From SKLM01 sp041687115 (GTDB taxonomy: Bacteria > Chloroflexota > Anaerolineae > B4-G1), in assembly GCA_041687115.1 (NCBI GenBank), contig JAWLCP010000040.1:1-23524 (forward strand): a DNA stretch of 23,524 bases. Direction: 5' to 3'. The notes beneath the pieces were generated by a model. That model ran no database searches, had not been told where the DNA came from, and worked only from the letters and a program-made list of their open reading frames with translations. How positions within the stretch are numbered: position 1 is the first letter of the stretch; each line of letters opens with the position of its first letter. Below are positions 7,897 through 15,972 of the stretch, one piece after another. A program made the position numbers and the translations under genes.

Positions 7897-8732
7897 GACT
7901 CTCCCCCAAACATCTGTCGCAGCTGCTCGACTCGCTGCGCCCACCCTCTCTCAAGCGCTGGTTGGTAAAATGCGTGCAGCACCTTCTCCAGCCGCTTCGC
8001 GTCCAAATTGCGGATGATGCGCCCGTTATGCGCGATCGAGATCGCGCCCCGCTCCTCGGAGACTACCACGGCCACCGCATCGCTCTCCTCGGTCACACCG
8101 ATCGCCGCTCGGTGGCGCAGCCCCAGCTGCCGATCCGCAAGGAAGGCCGTTGAAAGAGGAAGCACGCACGCAGCGGCCAACACCCGTCCCTCCCGCACGA
8201 TCGCCGCCCCGTCGTGCAGTGTCGTGTTCGGATTGAAGATCGTGAGCAGCAGCTCATACGACACCTCGGCGTCCAGCCGCACCCCGCTCTCCACGAACTC
8301 CTGAAGCCCCGTCTGTCGCTCCAGCACGATGAGCGCCCCGTGGTGGCGCTGTGCCAACGATTGTGCCGTCTCTGTCACCGTCGACAGCGCCCGCGCCGTC
8401 TCTTCCCGGCTTCCCGTCCTCCACCCAAACAACGTTCCTGGTCGCCCCAGCTGCTCCAGCGCTCTCCGCAACTCTGGCTGGAAGATGACCGGGACCGCCA
8501 CCAACAGCGCCGGTAGCGCCCGTTCGATCAACCACCCGAAGGCGCGCAGTTCGATCAGCCCTCCCAGCAGGAGCACCACGATCACCAGGAAGATCACGCC
8601 GCGCAGCAGAGCGACGGCTCGAGTGCCCCGCACCAGGTAGAAGAGCCAGAAGAAAACGGAGGCCACGAGCAAGACGTCCAAGATGTCCGTCCACCCGAGC
8701 CTCTGAAGATACCAGAACAGATCAGCGATCAT
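7893..8732 (-). CDS. cdaA: Diadenylate cyclase CdaA (c-di-AMP synthase)
   Basis: CdaA makes the second messenger cyclic di-AMP from two ATP molecules at the inner face of the membrane; c-di-AMP controls potassium/osmolyte transport and cell-wall homeostasis in many bacteria. The 279-residue protein has three N-terminal membrane helices (about 17-35, 42-62, 66-84) followed by a DAC (DisA_N) domain. The catalytic motifs are both present: Asp-Gly-Ala at 174-176 (TLHDGAAIV) and Arg-His-Arg at 206-208 (LGLRHRAAIG). Length and layout match the CdaA class rather than DisA or CdaS. It overlaps cdaR by 4 nt, and der follows; glmM, the usual third partner in Firmicutes, is not here. ATG 8732 has no obvious ribosome binding site. 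The 61-nt gap to the TPR gene shows no convincing promoter. Confidence 0.96.
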   Translation of the reverse strand: MIADLFWYLQRLGWTDILDVLLVASVFFWLFYLVRGTRAVALLRGVIFLVIVVLLLGGLIELRAFGWLIERALPALLVAVPVIFQPELRRALEQLGRPGTLFGWRTGSREETARALSTVTETAQSLAQRHHGALIVLERQTGLQEFVESGVRLDAEVSYELLLTIFNPNTTLHDGAAIVREGRVLAAACVLPLSTAFLADRQLGLRHRAAIGVTEESDAVAVVVSEERGAISIAHNGRIIRNLDAKRLEKVLHAFYQPALERGWAQRVEQLRQMFGGES

Positions 8733-8793
8733 CGGTCAATCTACATCACTTCGAACCACTGAGCGCTGGTCTCAGGCATAGCTAAAGTGCCGG

Positions 8794-11103
8794 TCACTGC
8801 TCTGCCCACTCCCCCGCCTCCAGACTCTCCAGCAGCCTCTTGTAGTCACCCACGTCCGGCGGATCCAGGGCGATGATCGCGCGAATCGTGGTCTTTGCCT
8901 CCTCTTCCCGCCCCGCATTCAATTGGAGGTCACCCAGTCGATCCAGGTGCTTCAGTGCCTCCTCGACGCTCCCCCTGTCCAGATGGGCCTGGGCGATCCG
9001 CGCCCGCAGCGGAATTCTGTCTGGCCACCTCTCCACCAGGTCATTCAGGACCGTGAACAGATGCTCCCACCTCCCCGACTCGCGATACGCGTCGAGAAGC
9101 CCGTCCAGCTCCCGAATCGCCCGTTGGGGCTGATCCAGTCGGTAATATAGCTCCATCAGCGATAGCCGCGCCCGCTCGTCGTCCGGCGCTCGATCCCGAA
9201 TCCGCTCGTAGACCGACGCCGCTTGCCTCCAGTCGACCCGTTGCATATCGATGTCGCCCATCTCGTGCAGGATGCGCACCGTCCAGTCGCGCTCCCCGTC
9301 GCCCCTCGGCGCCAGCCGAAGCGCTTCCTCGTAGACCTCGCGAGCCCGGCCCAGCTGTGCCAGATGCGTATAGCTGTCCCCCAGCATGCAATAGTGCTCC
9401 AACGCCCGGTCGACCTCTCCGCACACGATCAGGTAGTCGATCAGCTTCGCCCGCACACCCGTGTTCATCGGGGCCAGCTTCAGCGCTTGCTCGTACATCG
9501 CCGCTCCCTGCCGTCGTCGCCCGCGAACCCGATACGTGTCCGCTATCACCACCAGCTTCTCGACCGCTTCCTCGACCTTGCCCATGGCCAGGCATACCTC
9601 TGCCAGCTGCCAATGGATCGGCACGTAGCTCGGCCTCGACTCGAGCGCCAGGTGACACTCCTCCATGGCCGTGTAGAGCAGGCCGCGCTCCACGTACTCC
9701 TGAGACATCTCCAGCGATCTGAGAGCCCCTTCCGGGTCCCGAACGTTCAATGCCTCCACCAGGCTCACGACCGGGCCCTGTCGGGCCAGGGCCTCCAGCC
9801 GCTCGCGCGCGGCCCGCGCCCTTTCCTCCCATCCTGGCGCGTTCAGAAAAGTCAACAACGACGCGGTCAGTTCGGACGCCCCTCCCTTGTTCCCCTCCAC
9901 CAGATCACCGCGATCCAGTTGCTCGTACACCTCGATCAGGTCGTCAGCCTGCTCGTCCTCCACGGTCCCCAGATCCACCATCCTCACTGCTTTGATGAGC
10001 TGCTCCAATGCCTCCTCCATGCGGCCCCGGGCACGGTAACACTCACCTAGCGCAACGCGGCTTCCCAGCTTGTAGTCCAGGTGCCCAACGGAGCGCCTCA
10101 GCTCCGCGACGGCCTCATCGAACCGATGCTCGTCCTGATACAGCAGCCCCAGGTTGAAGCGAACCGCGGGTAGGTCTTCCTGTCCGTCAATCACCTTCTC
10201 GTACGCTTCGATTGCCTCCTCTGTCTTGCCACGCGTTTGCAGGTCGACCGCTTTCCCGATGAGCACATCCACTGTCCTCTTGCTCAGCCTCTCGGCCCTC
10301 GACGCATTCGCCCCCTGCTCCTCGAAGACGCTCTCCGCCAGCTCCCTGAGCGCCCTCCGCCGTGCAACGTCCACCGGACTGCCCTGCTGCTCCACCACCC
10401 CGTCCGCCTCAGATGCCTCGAAGTCAAACAGGTTCGTCTCCCGCAGCTCCGTCTCCCTCGCCCGTCTCGCCTCCGAGGCCCGTTGAGCAGCGTCCATGTC
10501 ACTACTTTCACCGCGGTCTCGCAGCGCATCGAGCATCCTTCGTGCATCCGGATGACCGGGGAATATCTGCAGCGCGTGCTCGCAGATGCGAACGGCATAC
10601 TCCACCCGCCCTCGATCCCGGTACAGCCTCGCCAGCGCCAGGCATTCCTCCGCCGCCTCCCGCATCCGCCCCTCGCGCTCGTGCTGCCTCAGCAGAGCCA
10701 CCCGCGCATCGACCCACCCGGGATCCAGACGGGCAGCTGCCTCCAGACACCTCAGCCCCACCCGGGCTGTCTGCTCCTCATCGATGGTCTGCTTGCCGCA
10801 CGCCAGGAACACCCGCGCGGCGTCCTTCCCCCGGCCCAGCATCTCCAGCGCCCTCCCCACCTGCTCCAGGTGTACGGGGTCGTCCGGAGCCACCTCCCTC
10901 GCTCGTCGGTAGATCTCCAGTGCCTCCGCGGGTCGCTCCGCGCTCAAGTAGGCCACGCCCAGGCCGGTAAGCCCATCCAGGTCGTCCGGGAACTCCGTCA
11001 GTGCCCGCTTGTAGGCCTCCACGGCCTCCCCCCACGCGCCTTCCCAGGCAGCGCTAGCTGCCGCTCGCATCGCCTCCTCGAAGACCCTGCGGTTTCCTGC
11101 CAC
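8794..11103 (-). CDS. Large tetratricopeptide-repeat (TPR) protein
   Basis: A 769-residue protein built mainly of TPR helix-turn-helix units, with the pattern W-x(2)-L/G-x(2)-Y-x(7)-A-x(3)-Y repeated at the N-terminus (about 20-120), in the middle (about 285-375) and through the C-terminal half (about 465-760). A charged, Arg/Glu-rich linker of about 90 residues (roughly 200-290) separates the first block from the rest. There is no signal peptide and no membrane segment, so it is probably a cytoplasmic scaffold; its partners cannot be read from the sequence. The start is GTG 11103, with GAGAGGG just upstream. It lies 46 nt after argF and 61 nt before cdaA on the same strand, so it could be transcribed with either. 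Confidence 0.85.
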   Translation of the reverse strand: MAGNRRVFEEAMRAAASAAWEGAWGEAVEAYKRALTEFPDDLDGLTGLGVAYLSAERPAEALEIYRRAREVAPDDPVHLEQVGRALEMLGRGKDAARVFLACGKQTIDEEQTARVGLRCLEAAARLDPGWVDARVALLRQHEREGRMREAAEECLALARLYRDRGRVEYAVRICEHALQIFPGHPDARRMLDALRDRGESSDMDAAQRASEARRARETELRETNLFDFEASEADGVVEQQGSPVDVARRRALRELAESVFEEQGANASRAERLSKRTVDVLIGKAVDLQTRGKTEEAIEAYEKVIDGQEDLPAVRFNLGLLYQDEHRFDEAVAELRRSVGHLDYKLGSRVALGECYRARGRMEEALEQLIKAVRMVDLGTVEDEQADDLIEVYEQLDRGDLVEGNKGGASELTASLLTFLNAPGWEERARAARERLEALARQGPVVSLVEALNVRDPEGALRSLEMSQEYVERGLLYTAMEECHLALESRPSYVPIHWQLAEVCLAMGKVEEAVEKLVVIADTYRVRGRRRQGAAMYEQALKLAPMNTGVRAKLIDYLIVCGEVDRALEHYCMLGDSYTHLAQLGRAREVYEEALRLAPRGDGERDWTVRILHEMGDIDMQRVDWRQAASVYERIRDRAPDDERARLSLMELYYRLDQPQRAIRELDGLLDAYRESGRWEHLFTVLNDLVERWPDRIPLRARIAQAHLDRGSVEEALKHLDRLGDLQLNAGREEEAKTTIRAIIALDPPDVGDYKRLLESLEAGEWAEQ

Positions 11104-11149
11104 GATCAGCCCTCTCAGTCCCAGTCGTTGGGAGCTCTGCCTGCGTCTC

Positions 11150-12073
11150 CTAGCCGGCCATCAGTCGGACCAGAAGCGCCTTCTGAGCGTGCATCCGGTT
11201 CTCAGCCTGATCCCACAGCACCGAATGCGGACCGTCGCAGACGGCATCGGTGATCTCCTGGCCTCGATGAGCCGGCAGGCAATGCATGGCGATCACGTCG
11301 ACCTTCGCCCCTCGGAGCAGCGCCTCGTTTACCTGATAGGGCGCGAAGATACGAGCGCGCTCCTCGGCCTCTTCCTCCTCACCCATCGACGCCCACACAT
11401 CCGTGTACAACACGTCGGCATCCTCAACCGCCTCCTCCGGGGCGTGGGTCGCAAAGAATCTGCTCCCGCTCTTCGCAGCCAGACGCTCACCCTCCTTCCA
11501 CACCTCGTCAGCGAGCTCGTACCCGGGAGGGGTGGCGATCGCGAAGTCCATCCCTGTCAATGCAGCCCCGAACAGAAGCGACGTGGCCACGTTGTTCCCG
11601 TCCCCGACGAACGCCAGCCTCAGCCCTCCAACCTCCTTTCCCTTCTTCTCCATGATCGTCAGGAAGTCCGAGAGCCCCTGACAGGGATGATTGTAGTCGG
11701 ACAGGCCGTTGATCACCGGGACAGATGAATACTCCGCCAGAGTCTCGATGTGCGCGTGGGCAAACACCCGGGCCATGATCCCATCCACGTACCGGGAGAA
11801 CACCCGCGACACGTCGGCCACGCTCTCGCGCTCGCCCAGCTGAATCTCGAAGGGAGAGAAGTAGAGCGCCTGTCCGCCCAGATGGAGCATCCCCATCTCG
11901 AAGGACGCCCGGGTCCGGAGCGAAGGCTTCTGGAAGATCATCCCAAGCGCCTTCCCCTTCAGCAGTGGACGATTGCCCCGTTCCTTCCACTCTCTCTTCA
12001 GCTCTACCGCCAGATCCAGCAGGTTGCGGAATTGCGCAGGCGTGAGGTCAGCCAGACTGAGGAAATGTTGCAT
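11150..12073 (-). CDS. argF: Ornithine carbamoyltransferase
   Basis: This enzyme transfers the carbamoyl group from carbamoyl phosphate to ornithine to make citrulline in arginine biosynthesis, in the cytoplasm. Counting from ATG 12073 (307 aa, normal length), the carbamoyl-phosphate motif is SLRTR at 51-55 (a common variant of STRTR), HPCQ is at 129-132, DVWASMG at 225-231, and the ornithine-binding HCLP at 264-267. ATG 12073 is favoured over upstream in-frame starts at 12088 and 12160 because GGAGGGAG (12079-12086) precedes it at proper distance, and because a start at 12160 would lie upstream of the likely -10 box. No other arginine genes are nearby; a TPR protein gene follows. Confidence 0.95.
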   Translation of the reverse strand: MQHFLSLADLTPAQFRNLLDLAVELKREWKERGNRPLLKGKALGMIFQKPSLRTRASFEMGMLHLGGQALYFSPFEIQLGERESVADVSRVFSRYVDGIMARVFAHAHIETLAEYSSVPVINGLSDYNHPCQGLSDFLTIMEKKGKEVGGLRLAFVGDGNNVATSLLFGAALTGMDFAIATPPGYELADEVWKEGERLAAKSGSRFFATHAPEEAVEDADVLYTDVWASMGEEEEAEERARIFAPYQVNEALLRGAKVDVIAMHCLPAHRGQEITDAVCDGPHSVLWDQAENRMHAQKALLVRLMAG

Positions 12074-12078
12074 TGGAA

Positions 12079-12086
12079 CTCCCTCC
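12079..12086 (-). promoter_or_regulatory. Ribosome binding site that fixes the argF start
   Basis: On the minus strand this reads GGAGGGAG, ending 5 nt before ATG 12073. It supports this start over the longer frame that opens at 12160. Confidence 0.65.
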
Positions 12087-12132
12087 ATTGGATCGTAACG
12101 TTGTCGAAGACACCTCAAATCAGCTAGCTGCA

Positions 12133-12160
12133 AGTATACCACAAGCGACGCCGGGATCAA
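12133..12160 (-). promoter_or_regulatory. Candidate sigma70 promoter of argF
   Basis: On the minus strand TTGATC (12155-12160) and TATACT (12133-12138) are separated by 16 nt. Transcription would start near 12126, giving a leader of about 53 nt. The -10 box matches consensus at 5 of 6 positions and the -35 at 4 of 6. It lies just past the ccmD stop, so argF can be transcribed separately from the ccm operon. Confidence 0.55.
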
Positions 12161-12174
12161 AGTATCGCCTCACC

Positions 12175-12342
12175 TCACGTACGTGCACCCTCCCTCTCTT
12201 TCTTGTGGGCACCCTCGTCCAGCCGCGCCTCCATGGCCTCCAGCTCTCGCTCGATGCGCCGTTGTCGCATCCAGATCGAGAATACCAGGACGAAGGTCAA
12301 CCCCCAGAACACCGCGTAAGCACCCACCAGGTACTCAGACAT
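12175..12342 (-). CDS. ccmD: CcmD-like small membrane protein
   Basis: A 55-residue protein starting MSEYLVGAYAVFWGLTF: one membrane helix (about 9-25) followed by a basic stretch (MRQRRIERELEAMEARL) and a charged tail. This is the typical CcmD layout. CcmD helps release holo-CcmE from the CcmABC haem-handling complex. The start is well supported: AGGAGG at 12348-12353 lies 5 nt before ATG 12342. The gene begins 27 nt after the ccmC stop and is the last gene of the ccm operon. CcmD proteins are short and poorly conserved, so the call rests on position and layout rather than on residues. Confidence 0.85.
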   Translation of the reverse strand: MSEYLVGAYAVFWGLTFVLVFSIWMRQRRIERELEAMEARLDEGAHKKEREGART

Positions 12343-12369
12343 CTTGACCTCCTAAGCCCTCAACACCCG

Positions 12370-13062
12370 TCATCTCCGTTCCAGATTCAGCCGCACCCGC
12401 GTGAGCCTGTCCCTCGCTCGCTCCAGAGACACCCGCAGGCGAAGCACCGCCGCGTACAGCAGCGTGAACGCCCCCACCGCCACCACCAAAGTCAGGGTCA
12501 TCCTCGGCGTGATCGCCATCCCCTCGCCCCCGGTCAGGATGTCCGGATGGATCGTCCGCCACCAGCGAATCGCAAACCACGACAGCGGCACCGTCACGAA
12601 AGCCACAATCCCGTAGACCGCCCCGTAGCGCGCCTTCCGCTCGGGGCTCTCCACCGACGCCCGCAGCATGCCGTAAGCCACGTAGATCAGCAGCTGCACG
12701 GCCGAGATTGTCAGCCGTGGCTCCCACGTCCAGTACGTCCCCCAGACCGGCCTGGCCCACAGCGAACCGGTGATCACCGTCATGGTGATGAACGTCAAGC
12801 CTACCTCCACCGAGGAGAGGCTCACCATGTCCCAGCGACGAGCCCCCGTCACCAGCTGACCGACCCCTGCCACGCAGGTCACGAAGAAGGCAAAGAACCC
12901 CACCCACGCCGACGCCACGTGGAAGTAGAAGATGCGCTGAACGTCTCCCATCGTCGCCTCACGTGGAGCGTACAGAAACACCATTCCTAACGCAGCCATC
13001 ACAGCCACTCCGCTCGCGGCCAGGAGCACGACGTCCCCCCCATCCCGCCTCCACCTGCCCAT
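12370..13062 (-). CDS. ccmC: Haem-handling protein CcmC
   Basis: CcmC binds haem at the outer face of the membrane and loads it onto CcmE. The 230-residue protein has about six membrane helices and the tryptophan-rich haem-handling motif WGTYWTWEPRLT at 107-118. The usual Asp after the last Trp is Glu here. The two flanking haem-ligand histidines are His48 (YFHVASAW) and His172 (RTIHPD). Length is normal and ATG 13062 follows a G-rich binding site. It lies 17 nt after ccmB and 27 nt before ccmD, in the usual ABCD order. Confidence 0.93.
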   Translation of the reverse strand: MGRWRRDGGDVVLLAASGVAVMAALGMVFLYAPREATMGDVQRIFYFHVASAWVGFFAFFVTCVAGVGQLVTGARRWDMVSLSSVEVGLTFITMTVITGSLWARPVWGTYWTWEPRLTISAVQLLIYVAYGMLRASVESPERKARYGAVYGIVAFVTVPLSWFAIRWWRTIHPDILTGGEGMAITPRMTLTLVVAVGAFTLLYAAVLRLRVSLERARDRLTRVRLNLERR

Positions 13063-13079
13063 CGTCTCTCGTCCCTCCC

Positions 13080-13769
13080 CTACTCTTCCACCACCGACCC
13101 AAACGTCAGCAGTGATACGGCCACGATCACCAGGTCGTACACCACCAGAATGCGGATCCAGCTCCCCACCTCCGCGAGCGTCGCCCCCTCCACCAGTCCC
13201 CGCGTCGCTTGCACCGCCCCAATCAGTACCGGCACCGCCAGTGGCAGGAGCAGCACCGGGAGCATCACCTCTCGTGCCCGCGTGTTCACCGCCATCGCAG
13301 CTAGCAGCGTCCCCACCGCCGCGTAGCCCACCGTCCCCAGGACCAGCACCAGGAGCACGTCCGCCCGCAGCAGCGGCACGTCGAATAGGGCGGAGAACAA
13401 CGGAAGCAGGGCCACCTCAACCACCCCCATGAACACGAAGTTGCCTGCTGCCTTCCCGAAGAAGATCGCCGAGCGGTCGACGGGTGCCAGCAGCAGCCCC
13501 TCCATCCCCCCGCTCTGCTGCTCCCGCGCCAGCGACCGGCTCAGCCCCAGCGTCCCCGCGAACACCACCGTCGCCCAGAGCACGCCCGGCGCCGCCGCCT
13601 CCGCCATCTCCCCCCGAAGATCCAGCGCGAAGCTGAAGATCATCAGTGCCACCACCGAGAAGACCAGCATCGCGCTGACCACCTCCTTGCTGTGGAGCTC
13701 GGCCGCGATGTCCTTCTCCACGATCGCCGCCACTCTTCGCAGAAACTGCAACGCTCTACCCCGAATCAC
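13080..13769 (-). CDS. ccmB: Haem exporter/ABC permease CcmB
   Basis: CcmB is the membrane subunit of the CcmAB ATPase complex that drives release of haem-loaded CcmE. The 229-residue protein starts with an amphipathic region (VEKDIAAELHSKEVVSAMLVF) characteristic of the family and has about six membrane helices; SLAREQQSGGMEGLLLAPV near 78-96 is the conserved cytoplasmic loop. The GTG start at 13769 overlaps the ccmA stop by 4 nt (GTGA), which indicates translational coupling. Confidence 0.93.
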   Translation of the reverse strand: MIRGRALQFLRRVAAIVEKDIAAELHSKEVVSAMLVFSVVALMIFSFALDLRGEMAEAAAPGVLWATVVFAGTLGLSRSLAREQQSGGMEGLLLAPVDRSAIFFGKAAGNFVFMGVVEVALLPLFSALFDVPLLRADVLLVLVLGTVGYAAVGTLLAAMAVNTRAREVMLPVLLLPLAVPVLIGAVQATRGLVEGATLAEVGSWIRILVVYDLVIVAVSLLTFGSVVEE

Positions 13770-14476
13770 GGTTCCTGGCTCGTCATCGCCCGGTATAGCT
13801 GGGCGAAGCCCGGCAGCTCGATCGCCCCCCGCGGCTGGTCATACACCACACGACCCTGATGCAGGATCAGCACCCGCTGTCCCACGCTTACCCCGCGACC
13901 CAGGCGATGTGTCGCCAGCAGGATCGTGCGCCTCTCCCGTCCTAGCTCCACCAGAAGGTCCGTCAACCTGTCCGCCGCCTCTGCGTCGAGCCCTGAGTAC
14001 GGCTCGTCCAGCAGCAGCAGTCGGGGATGGTGAAGCACCGCCCGTGCCACCGCCAGCCGCTGTTTCATCCCCCGCGAGAGCGTCTCCACCCTGTCGTGGC
14101 GCCGCATCCCCAGACCCACCCGCTCCAGAACCTCCCCAATCCGCGCCCTATCGCTCGCGACCTCGTACATGCGAGCGTAGAATCGCAGGTTCTGCTCGCC
14201 CGTCAGCTCATCGTACAGCAGCGTCTGGTGAGACAGAAAACCGATCTCAGCGCGTACCCGCTCCCCGTCGCGGCTCGCATCCAGCCCTCCGATCCGCACC
14301 GTTCCGGAGCTGGGCCGGCTCAGCGTGGCCAGGATCCGCAGCAGTGTCGTCTTTCCCGCCCCGTTGGGACCCACCAGCGTGACCAACTCCCCCTCCGCTA
14401 TCGACAGATCGACCCCCGCCAGAGCAGTGCGGGGGCCGAAGGATTTCGTCACGTTCCGGGCCTCAATCATCCTCAC
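13766..14476 (-). CDS. ccmA: Haem exporter ATP-binding subunit CcmA
   Basis: ABC-type ATPase subunit of the CcmAB complex. Walker A is GPNGAGKTT near 36-44, the signature is LSRGMKQRLAVARA, and Walker B is RLLLLDEP, followed by the switch His in LLATHRLGRG. At 236 residues it is a single-domain ATPase of normal CcmA size. Identification as CcmA rather than another ABC ATPase depends on the direct overlap with ccmB and on the surrounding ccm genes. GTG 14476 overlaps the stop of the upstream unknown gene by 4 nt; an ATG two codons in (14470) is an alternative. Confidence 0.92.
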   Translation of the reverse strand: MRMIEARNVTKSFGPRTALAGVDLSIAEGELVTLVGPNGAGKTTLLRILATLSRPSSGTVRIGGLDASRDGERVRAEIGFLSHQTLLYDELTGEQNLRFYARMYEVASDRARIGEVLERVGLGMRRHDRVETLSRGMKQRLAVARAVLHHPRLLLLDEPYSGLDAEAADRLTDLLVELGRERRTILLATHRLGRGVSVGQRVLILHQGRVVYDQPRGAIELPGFAQLYRAMTSQEP

Positions 14477-15666
14477 GAACCCAACAACCGCTCCCGCAGC
14501 TCCCGCTTCAGAGCCCTGCGTCTCTTCTCGTACACCGTCTCAGACACCCGGCCTCTCTCGAAATCCCGATCCAGCGCCACCATGGCCTCCACCTCCGCCT
14601 CCGCCCATCCGGGCACCGCTCGAGGCACCCGCGAGCGCCACACCCGGGTCGCTGCCGCCGCACACACAGCCAGGACGGCGATGCCTACCGCCAGCCCCTC
14701 CCCTCGCCTCGCCGCCTGCGCGCCCGAAGCGGTCATCCCTCTTCCAACCACGCGGAACGATAACGGCTCGTCCGCGTCCAGAGGTCCCCCCGTGTACGAC
14801 ACCGCTGGCCCCATCTGGGTCTCCAGGCTCCCCTCCGCAGACAGCCCGGCCCCCTCCAGCCCCAGGCTCTCTCCCAGCACCACCACGACGAAGCTCTCCA
14901 CCGGGATGTCAAACGCCTCTTCAATCCGCATCCCTTCGGAGTACGCCAGCTCGTACGTAAACGAGGCTTCCACGCTCGCTTCCCCCGGCCGGATCGCCCT
15001 TGTGTCCGCAAACCCATCCTCGCCCAGCAGGAACCGCTCTCCGGCCTCCCCGCCCTCGAAGCGCAGCCCCTCAGCACCGTCCGGCAATGTGACCGCCCAC
15101 GTCGCCCGCTCCCTCCATCCAGACCGTGACGATCCCACGTACGTGCGAGAGCCTCCGTTTCTGACCACGACGTACTGCCCAACCTCCAGGCGCTCCCCGA
15201 CTCTCTCGAGGAACACGTGCAGCTGAGCCACCGCCACGCCGTCCGGGTCGTGCGTCGCCTCATACACCGTGACCGGCAGCCATACCTCCTCCTCATCGCC
15301 CTCGACCGTCACCGCCTCAGAGACGTACCTCACGCCCTCGTGGACGGTCCGTGCCACCAGCGTCTGACCCGCTTCAATCGATACCTGCTGGAAACCGAAT
15401 CCCTGGCCTGCCGCGAGTGTCGTCGTGTAGACCTCCAGCTCCTCAATCCCCGCAAACACGTGCAGCGTCACCTCAAGACCGTCCGGAACCACGCCCCCCG
15501 GCGTCTCGTTGCTCACCTCGCCCACCACTGTTGTCGTTCCGCTCTCAGCATCGTCCGCCCGGGCGATCGATGACGCCGCCCCAAGAACAAACACCACCAA
15601 CGCCACCCGCACCACGAAGCGCACCTTCCCGCCGTCCCCCGGCACTCTCCACCGCCAGCCCCTCAC
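14473..15666 (-). CDS. Unknown secreted/membrane protein in ccm operon
   Basis: I do not recognise this as a named family. It has a signal peptide (about 15-37, ending near ARADD), an extracytoplasmic beta-rich region of nearly 290 residues whose start resembles carboxypeptidase-regulatory-like/Ig-like domains (VVGEVSNETPGG), one membrane helix (about 325-340), and a cytoplasmic charged helix ending the protein (ALDRDFERGRVSETVYEKRR). That last pattern, an acidic D, then G-x-(I/V/L)-S, then Y-x(3)-R, resembles the helical segment of CcmI/CycH and of other short Ccm accessory proteins. GTG 15666 fits best (397 aa), as GGGGAGGG ends 6 nt before it; GTG 15672, overlapping the previous stop by 4 nt, is the alternative. 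It is translationally linked to neighbours on both sides, so a role in cytochrome c maturation is likely but unproven. Confidence 0.75.
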   Translation of the reverse strand: MRGWRWRVPGDGGKVRFVVRVALVVFVLGAASSIARADDAESGTTTVVGEVSNETPGGVVPDGLEVTLHVFAGIEELEVYTTTLAAGQGFGFQQVSIEAGQTLVARTVHEGVRYVSEAVTVEGDEEEVWLPVTVYEATHDPDGVAVAQLHVFLERVGERLEVGQYVVVRNGGSRTYVGSSRSGWRERATWAVTLPDGAEGLRFEGGEAGERFLLGEDGFADTRAIRPGEASVEASFTYELAYSEGMRIEEAFDIPVESFVVVVLGESLGLEGAGLSAEGSLETQMGPAVSYTGGPLDADEPLSFRVVGRGMTASGAQAARRGEGLAVGIAVLAVCAAAATRVWRSRVPRAVPGWAEAEVEAMVALDRDFERGRVSETVYEKRRRALKRELRERLLGS

Positions 15667-15668
15667 GT

Positions 15669-15968
15669 TCACCCTCCCCGCAGACGAACGCCACAGCCGG
15701 AGCAGTACACGTCCTCAGCAGCAACCCGCCGACCGCACTGCGGACAGAAGTTCATCGCCGCGGCCTCCTCGCTCACCCCTTCCCCTCGGCCCTCATCCCT
15801 CTCGCCCTCGGCTCCGGCCATCTCCCTCCGAGCCTGCTCCACCCAGGCTTCGATTGCCCGATCTACGCTGTCCTTGCTGAGTGCTACACGAAAAGGTCGC
15901 GCCACGTAGGCCACCACCACGACCAGCGCGCCCACTCCTACCAACACAGCCCCTGCGCTCATCCCCAC
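15669..15968 (-). CDS. Zinc-ribbon membrane protein in ccm operon
   Basis: A 99-residue protein (from GTG 15968) with one N-terminal membrane helix (about 5-23), a charged helical linker rich in Glu/Arg, and a C-terminal zinc ribbon with CPQC at 75-78 and CSGC at 89-92. By the positive-inside rule (ARPFR after the helix) the zinc ribbon should be cytoplasmic. The start is chosen because GGAGGAG at 15976-15982 precedes GTG 15968 by 7 nt; ATG 15962 and a longer start at 16013 inside ccmF are alternatives. It lies between the ccmF fusion and the unknown gene of the operon. The CxxC pairs are of zinc-ribbon type (C-x2-C-x10-C-x2-C), not the redox motif of CcmH. Confidence 0.8.
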   Translation of the reverse strand: MGMSAGAVLVGVGALVVVVAYVARPFRVALSKDSVDRAIEAWVEQARREMAGAEGERDEGRGEGVSEEAAAMNFCPQCGRRVAAEDVYCSGCGVRLRGG

Positions 15969-15972
15969 GAGC

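Noticed and set aside
12176..12185. Perfect 10-bp palindrome CACGTACGTG near the argF promoter
   Set aside because: The same 10-mer occurs at 15136-15145 inside coding sequence and CACGTACG recurs elsewhere, so it reflects common codons; it does not resemble an ARG box.
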